Source: Thermus antranikianii DSM 12462 | Lineage (GTDB): Bacteria > Deinococcota > Deinococci > Deinococcales > Thermaceae | Length of the DNA stretch: 64,000 nt | Reading direction: 5' to 3' | NCBI RefSeq assembly: GCF_000423905.1 | Contig: NZ_AUIW01000005.1 | Coordinates: 48,552-112,551, forward strand | In this document: positions 63,869-64,000 of the stretch, one piece after another | Layout of the letters: every line of letters begins with the position of its first letter | Position numbering within the stretch: position 1 is the first letter of the stretch | The notes under the pieces: model-generated | The model's database searches: none | What the model was told of the DNA's origin: nothing | What the model saw: only the letters and a program-made list of their open reading frames with translations | Translations under genes and position numbers: made by a program

Positions 63869-64000
63869 CTTCACCCCGAAATCGTGATTGAAAAGGGAGA
63901 GGCTTCCCCAGACTTGACCGTTATACCGCATAGAGCCCCAGGAACCTGAGGGCGGAGAGGGGATGGAAGGAGAAGGTCTCCAGGGCCGCCTTCTTCTTCC
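63869..64000 (-). other. Window edge upstream of sdhA; end of a preceding gene possible
   Basis: Two short minus-strand frames enter from the edge. One, protein-like, reads KKKAALETFSFHPLSALRFL and stops about 65 bases before sdhA. The other, including MRYNGQVWGSLSLFNHDFGVK split at its start, stops one base before the sdhA ATG but its upstream part is Arg/Pro/Ser-rich and looks like a shadow. An SdhD-type gene normally precedes sdhA; which frame, if either, is its end cannot be decided from 130 bases. Confidence 0.3.

Overview
The window is chromosomal DNA from a Thermus species (Deinococcota). The evidence is the very high G+C with strong G/C preference at third codon positions, many genes with a -10 box only 6-8 bases before the start codon (leaderless transcription, common in Thermus), a PyrR-controlled pyrRBC cluster like the one described in Thermus strain ZO5, an archaeal-type second aspartyl-tRNA synthetase, a B12-dependent class II ribonucleotide reductase, and proteins closely resembling Thermus families throughout. 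The species cannot be fixed from the sequence alone. Genes are dense, strands alternate in short operons, and no prophage, complete IS element, rRNA or CRISPR array is visible.

Layout. 0.1-4.8 kb (minus): a VapBC-type toxin-antitoxin pair reading into tsaD and secA. 4.8-9 kb (plus): a BatA-like vWA membrane protein, two small proteins (one an HMA-like fold without CxxC), a glutaryl-CoA-dehydrogenase-like enzyme and holA. 9-14.5 kb: tldD-pmbA, an AbrB/PIN toxin-antitoxin pair, a D-2-hydroxyacid dehydrogenase, a TauE/SafE permease and a two-repeat SPW protein. 14.5-18.7 kb: pyr leader, pyrR-pyrB-pyrC, a decayed Uma2-like fragment and convergent pyrD. 18.7-25 kb: a lipoprotein, lon, mobA, an FAD oxidoreductase, miaB and an elongator tRNA-Met gene. 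25-35.6 kb: a secreted YbjN-like protein, a second FAD oxidoreductase, an E. coli-type icd, an RNB-family ribonuclease, pepF, truD, a barrel-like outer-membrane protein, two split alpha/beta-hydrolase-like proteins, a thioesterase and a dipeptidase. 35.6-49.4 kb: uvrC, argS, an HtrA-like protease, two deoxynucleoside kinases, murE, trmFO, hisF-hisIE, glpX, nrdJ and a DUF58 protein. 49.4-55 kb (minus): a tungsten-type aldehyde ferredoxin oxidoreductase and a sugar-type ABC transporter (two permeases and a binding protein, no ATPase). 55-64 kb: tsaB, a flavodoxin-like reductase, an Mrr-type restriction endonuclease, tatD, a secreted phospholipase-D/OB-fold protein, aspS2 and sdhAB.

The genes are mostly housekeeping: pyrimidine and histidine synthesis, dNTP supply (nrdJ plus two kinases), tRNA modification (tsaD, tsaB, miaB, truD, trmFO), protein export and turnover (secA, lon, pepF, HtrA, TldD/PmbA), peptidoglycan synthesis and the TCA cycle (icd, sdhAB). 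Accessory content is limited to the two toxin-antitoxin pairs, the Mrr gene and the PLD-OB protein.

The most interesting non-coding signals are the complete pyr attenuator with a leader peptide overlapping the pyrR start, two mutually exclusive GC hairpins before aspS2, a 12-codon leaderless minicistron whose stop overlaps the hisF start, a repeated CCCCACC(T/C)TGGC hairpin at gene ends, and operator-like palindromes before both toxin-antitoxin pairs and tldD.
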